DNA of 64,000 nt from Welwitschia mirabilis (lineage: Eukaryota; Gnetophyta; Gnetopsida; Welwitschiales): NCBI GenBank assembly GCA_051453625.1, contig JBOZIK010000001.1, forward strand, positions 48,112,157 through 48,176,156, given 5' to 3'. Below the pieces are notes generated by a model. That model searched no databases and was not told the origin of the DNA. It worked only from the letters and a program-made list of their open reading frames with translations. A program made the translations under genes and the position numbers. Shown piece after piece: positions 60,583 through 64,000 of the stretch. The number at the start of each line of letters is the position of its first letter. Within the stretch, counting starts at the first letter, position 1.

Positions 60583-60737
60583 AGGCTATTAAGGAGTACG
60601 AGGGTTATTTTCATTTAGGTAAGTATATCATATTTTTGTTTGGTTATTTATCCATAGCAACGTTGTGTTTTTATTATAAATTATAGGTTTTATTTTCTAT
60701 TTGTAGTTTTTTAGTTTTAGTTTTATTATTAAAATAA

Positions 60738-60980
60738 TCATCATCTCCTCTGTCGTTCCCATGATAGATAGGATGACAGTTTGTGATTTTAGTTTTCATT
60801 TCTAGTTTTTATTTTTGGATTTCAGTTTTCTATAATAAAATCAGTCCCTATCATCTCCTTTATTGTCTAGATGACTAGAAGGATGACAACCCCAGTTTTT
60901 GGCTTTCTACTCTATTAAGTTTTTGTTTTCTTCTCTCTATGTCATTGTCCCTTTTGTCATCCCTATGACAGGATGATAGT
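60738..60980 (+). repeat. Leader repeats with paired GTCATCC/GGATGAC words
   Basis: Three degenerate units of about 40 bp (60738-60779, 60849-60890, 60940-60980) combine catcwcc, tgtc and ggatgac/ggatgat words and could each form a short hairpin. Similar units lie before the LTR-like copies at about 59325-59370 and 59434-59478. Confidence 0.55.
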
Positions 60981-61029
60981 CTATTATTTTTTATCTTATT
61001 TCTATTATCTTCTGTTTTTAGGATGCTAT

Positions 61030-62460
61030 GATATGGTTAACCTAGAAAAGAGATATCAGAGAGAAAGGCTATTGATAGAAAATAACATTAGAGAAGGACT
61101 AGTGAACTTATAAATTAAATTAGAAAAGAAATCTCTAGGTGCATACAATCCTTCCTTTAAATTTATTTTTTCTGAATTAGATCTCATTAAAGAAAATCTT
61201 GTAGAAGAAGAAAATCAATGTACAACGTCGAGTGCCACCCAAAAACAAAAATAAGTTCTAGGGTTTTCAACTCCTAATCCTACAAACCCCTTTTGATTTA
61301 TCCCCAGAAGATGATGTTGAACTAAAGAACCTAAATGCCTATCCAACCTTTAGTGGAGAAGATGGTAAGAATCCCCTTTAACATATTACAAATATAGAAT
61401 AATTAATTCATACCTTGGGGAATGGAAATAAAAAAATTAGTAATAGAACATACATGATAATCTTTCCCATGACATTAAAAGAAAGGGCTAAAAATTGGCT
61501 AAAAGCTATTTCTCATAAAAGTCTAAAGTCTTGGGATCAAGTTTAGGAAACTTTTATTAACAGATTCATGAGCGAAGAAACTATTAGAAAAAGGAAAAAG
61601 GAAGTAACAAACTTTCAACAAAAACCAAATGAGGATCATGCTTTCACATACAAATGTTTCTTTGTGACAACTTACTCTGATCTAGTAGATGCTTTTTCAT
61701 AGGAAGAATTAGTTAACTACTTTTATGATGGATTAAATCTCCATATAAAATAGCTCATAGACTTTTCTTGTGGTGGAAACCTTATGAATCTCACGTTAGA
61801 AAACACCTAGACAAAATTAGAAGAACTTGTGAAANNNNNNNNNNNNNNNNNNNNNNNNNNNNNNNNNNNNNNNNNNNNNNNNNNNNNNNNNNNNNNNNNN
61901 NNNNNNNNNNNNNNNNNNNNNNNNNNNNNNNNNNNNNNNNNNNNNNNNNNNNNNNNNNNNNNNNNNNNNNNNNNNNNNNNNNNNNNNNNNNNNNNNNNNN
62001 NNNNNNNNNNNNCTATGACATTAAAAGGTCAAGCTAAAAATTAGATCAAAACCATATCCCACAAAAGTTTAAAAACTTGGGATCAAGTTCAAAATACCTT
62101 TATCAAAAGATTTATGAGTGAAGAAATCATTAGAAAAATGAAAAAACAAAGTAATAAATTTTTAACAAAAATTAATCAAGAATTATGCTTCCACATATGC
62201 ATGTTTCTTTGTAGCAATTCATTCTAATCTAATATATGCTTTTTCACAAGATGAACTAGTTAACTATTTTTATAGTAGATTAGATGTCCATACAAAATGA
62301 CTTGTAGACTTATCCTGTGGTGGAAACCTTATGAATCTCACGTTAGAAAACACCTAGACAAAATTAGAAGAACTTGTGAAAGTTAGTTAAACTTGGCCAA
62401 CATCAAAAGAAAACCATACTATAGGCTAACTTATTAGAGATACAAAAAAAGTTAAATAAG
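61030..62460 (+). pseudogene. Athila-type gypsy gag, core present twice around a gap
   Basis: Frame pieces read NLNAYPTFSGEDG (about 61330), MIIFPMTLKERAKNWLKAIS, LKSWDQV, FINRFMSEETIRK, VTNFQQKPNEDHAF, LVNYFYDGLNLHIK and GGNLMNLTLENT. This matches the Athila gag core (PYTLEGRAK-WL, SWD-L---FL-RFF, F-Q---E-L, TFYNGL, GG-LMNKTPEEA). The core from 61471 to 61834 occurs again at 62015-62381 after a 178-N gap, diverged in most of its length but identical in the last 65 bp. Stops and shifts are numerous. Gag would form the virus-like particle. Confidence 0.75.
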
Positions 62461-63436
62461 AAAAAGAGGTGGATTACAACCCTACAAATCTGATTCAAAA
62501 TTTTACAACCCTAGAGAAATATACATAAATGATTTTAGATGTCAAATAAGCAACTGAGAGAAATGTTATACCAACTTTTAACTTATGTGAGAACAATTAT
62601 CAAATAACTAAAAATTTAATCTATTACCAACATACTAATAGAAAATGCATGAAGAAGTTTATGCTTTTAATCAAATATTTATCAACTTTAGAAATCAAAA
62701 TTAGGTACAACCAAGGTTGAATATACATTTTCAAAACAACTCTCAACCTTTCAAAAATCAATTCAAAAATTTAAACTTCCAACCAAGTTCATTTAACTTC
62801 CAACATCCAAATAATCCATTCACAAACCTTATGAATGAATTTAGAAGATCATAAGAAAAGATACATGTTAGCTTAAAAAAGCAAAATGTTAACATTAAAA
62901 ACCTAGTAAACGTCCTTCAATAAATCATGTTGGCAAACCAAAGACCTTAAAGAACATTATCTATACAACCTTTACCAAACCCCAATGAATTAAGAAAAGA
63001 CTGTAAGGTTGTAACAAGAAGTAGATAAGAAACAAAACCTCCTCGATGTGAAGCGTCAACCTTCCAAAATAACATTCAAGATGATGAGAAAGAAGAGGAA
63101 GACATTGAAATATTAGAATATTACAACTTTCCTTCTCTTGATGAACATAAAAAGAAAAATTCTTTACAAAAGCAACCAGCTACTTCTTGGCTTAATAGGC
63201 TTAATAATAATTTAACTTTCAATGAACATATTAAGCCTTAATGAAAAATGTAAGTATAAACTTACACTTCTAGAAACTTTTACAACAAAATATAGGGTAC
63301 TCAAAACTATGAAAAGACTTAACAAGAAGAAAGCAAAAATAAGGTATCCCTCATGAATTTAGTGTTAAAAAAAATCCCAAATTTAAAGATCCAAGGGCAA
63401 CAACATGAATGTCACATTAGAGGGAAACAGAAAGAT
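62461..63436 (+). pseudogene. Gag tail / linker of the Athila-type element
   Basis: Asn- and Gln-rich broken frame (about 62690-62880: NFQPSSFNFQHPNNPF), then an acidic stretch (DDEKEEEDIEILEYYN, about 63080). Such low-complexity sequence is usual between gag core and protease in Athila elements. No zinc knuckle recognised. Confidence 0.5.
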
Positions 63437-63690
63437 CATGAAAGCTTTAATAAACATTTGAGCAAGTGTTAATGTCATGTCATTACACATTTGCAAGAGA
63501 CTTGGTTTAGAAGGTATAATAGAGCCTATTCAAATTCTTTTAAAGTTATCAGGCACTTTGGTAAAGAAACATTTAGGGATCATTAAAGACTTAGTGATTC
63601 AAATTGAAGAGGACTACTACCCAATAGATGTAATTATCATAGAATTCGAACACAACAAGGGATACCCATTACTTTTAGGATAAGATTTCT
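63437..63690 (+). pseudogene. Athila-type retropepsin, active site lost
   Basis: Reads KALINI-stop-ASVNVMSLHICKRLGL, then VKKHLGIIKDLVIQIEEDYY, IDVIIIEFEHNKGYPLLLG. The normal motif is LIDLGAS-N-MP. Asp is Asn (63453-63455), and the Gly codon is TGA (63459-63461). The GII-D--V-----Y-P-D-I--E-E----PLLLG tail is well kept. Confidence 0.8.
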
Positions 63691-64000
63691 ATGCAACAAC
63701 CTACTAAGTTATTAATACAAATACTAGAATTATGAAGTATTACCTAGGAAATAAAACATTTACAATTAGAGTTTTTAATGTAGCTAAGAAATACCTAGGC
63801 AATTAAGAGGACATAGAAAGTAAAATTAAACCAACTTTATTTTTTTAACATCATTCCCTTAAAAAAAAGAGCATCGATATTACATGATCCTATACTTTAT
63901 GTTGATTAACTTGAGCCTAAAAAGTTAGAAGCCATTGATACATTCAACTTTAAGCATGAATTTTAGATTAGAATCAAGAAGAAATGAAACCCTTAGATTG
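63691..64000 (+). pseudogene. Start of pol after protease, running off the window
   Basis: Broken frame after the protease with FYATTY, VINTNTRIMKYYLGNKT and LEPKKLEAID. It is the expected linker before RT; the RT itself would lie to the right of the window. Confidence 0.5.

Noticed and set aside
61768-62044. ORFs through the 178-N gap
   Set aside because: Out of the gag frame and mostly X residues.

Overview
The window looks like nuclear DNA of a land plant, most likely a seed plant with a large, repeat-rich genome. It is very AT-rich and almost entirely made of old, mutated retroelements. Evidence for a plant: an L1-type LINE with the plant zf-RVT tail, copia elements with an initiator-Met primer site, Ty3/gypsy elements of the Athila/Tat type with tRNA-Asp primer sites, and a terminal exon of a plant-like SNM1 DNA-repair gene. 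The species cannot be read from the sequence. The only host gene seen is that exon at the left edge (65-212). Nothing else resembles an intact gene.

Layout. 1-1195: SNM1-family last exon and its 3' flank. 1200-3610: scraps of gypsy protease, copia RT and a retroelement accessory ORF. 3610-9921: a non-autonomous LTR element on the minus strand (LTRs about 1.3 kb, tRNA-Asp primer site, no pol). 10169-16960: a tandem pair of about 579-bp LTR-like units, the first split by a 5.6-kb LINE with a 12-bp target-site duplication. 18990-21000: decayed gypsy pol, minus strand. 21704-25950: a second, truncated member of the non-autonomous LTR family, plus strand. 26130-49533: a Sirevirus-like copia element, plus strand, whose 3' LTR is split by a complete 13.3-kb Ty3/gypsy element (35213-48520, minus strand, TGAAC target-site duplication). 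49545-51720: tandem 1.27-kb units. 51785-56195: a direct repeat split by a 2.7-kb copia-like non-autonomous element. 56200-59300: AT-rich DNA with no gene seen. 59325-64000: LTR-like copies, leader, gag and protease of an Athila-type gypsy element, plus strand, running off the window.

None of these elements could act today: their frames carry many stops and shifts. Two patterns stand out. First, decay is dominated by C-to-T/G-to-A change: primer sites have lost their CpGs, and catalytic aspartates have become asparagine in several elements. Second, a copia and a gypsy element both carry, downstream of pol, an accessory ORF that appears to belong to the same plant-retroelement domain family. 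At two assembly gaps, and probably at a third, the flanking sequence is duplicated on both sides, so those gaps are probably misjoined overlaps rather than missing DNA. All alignments here were made by eye.
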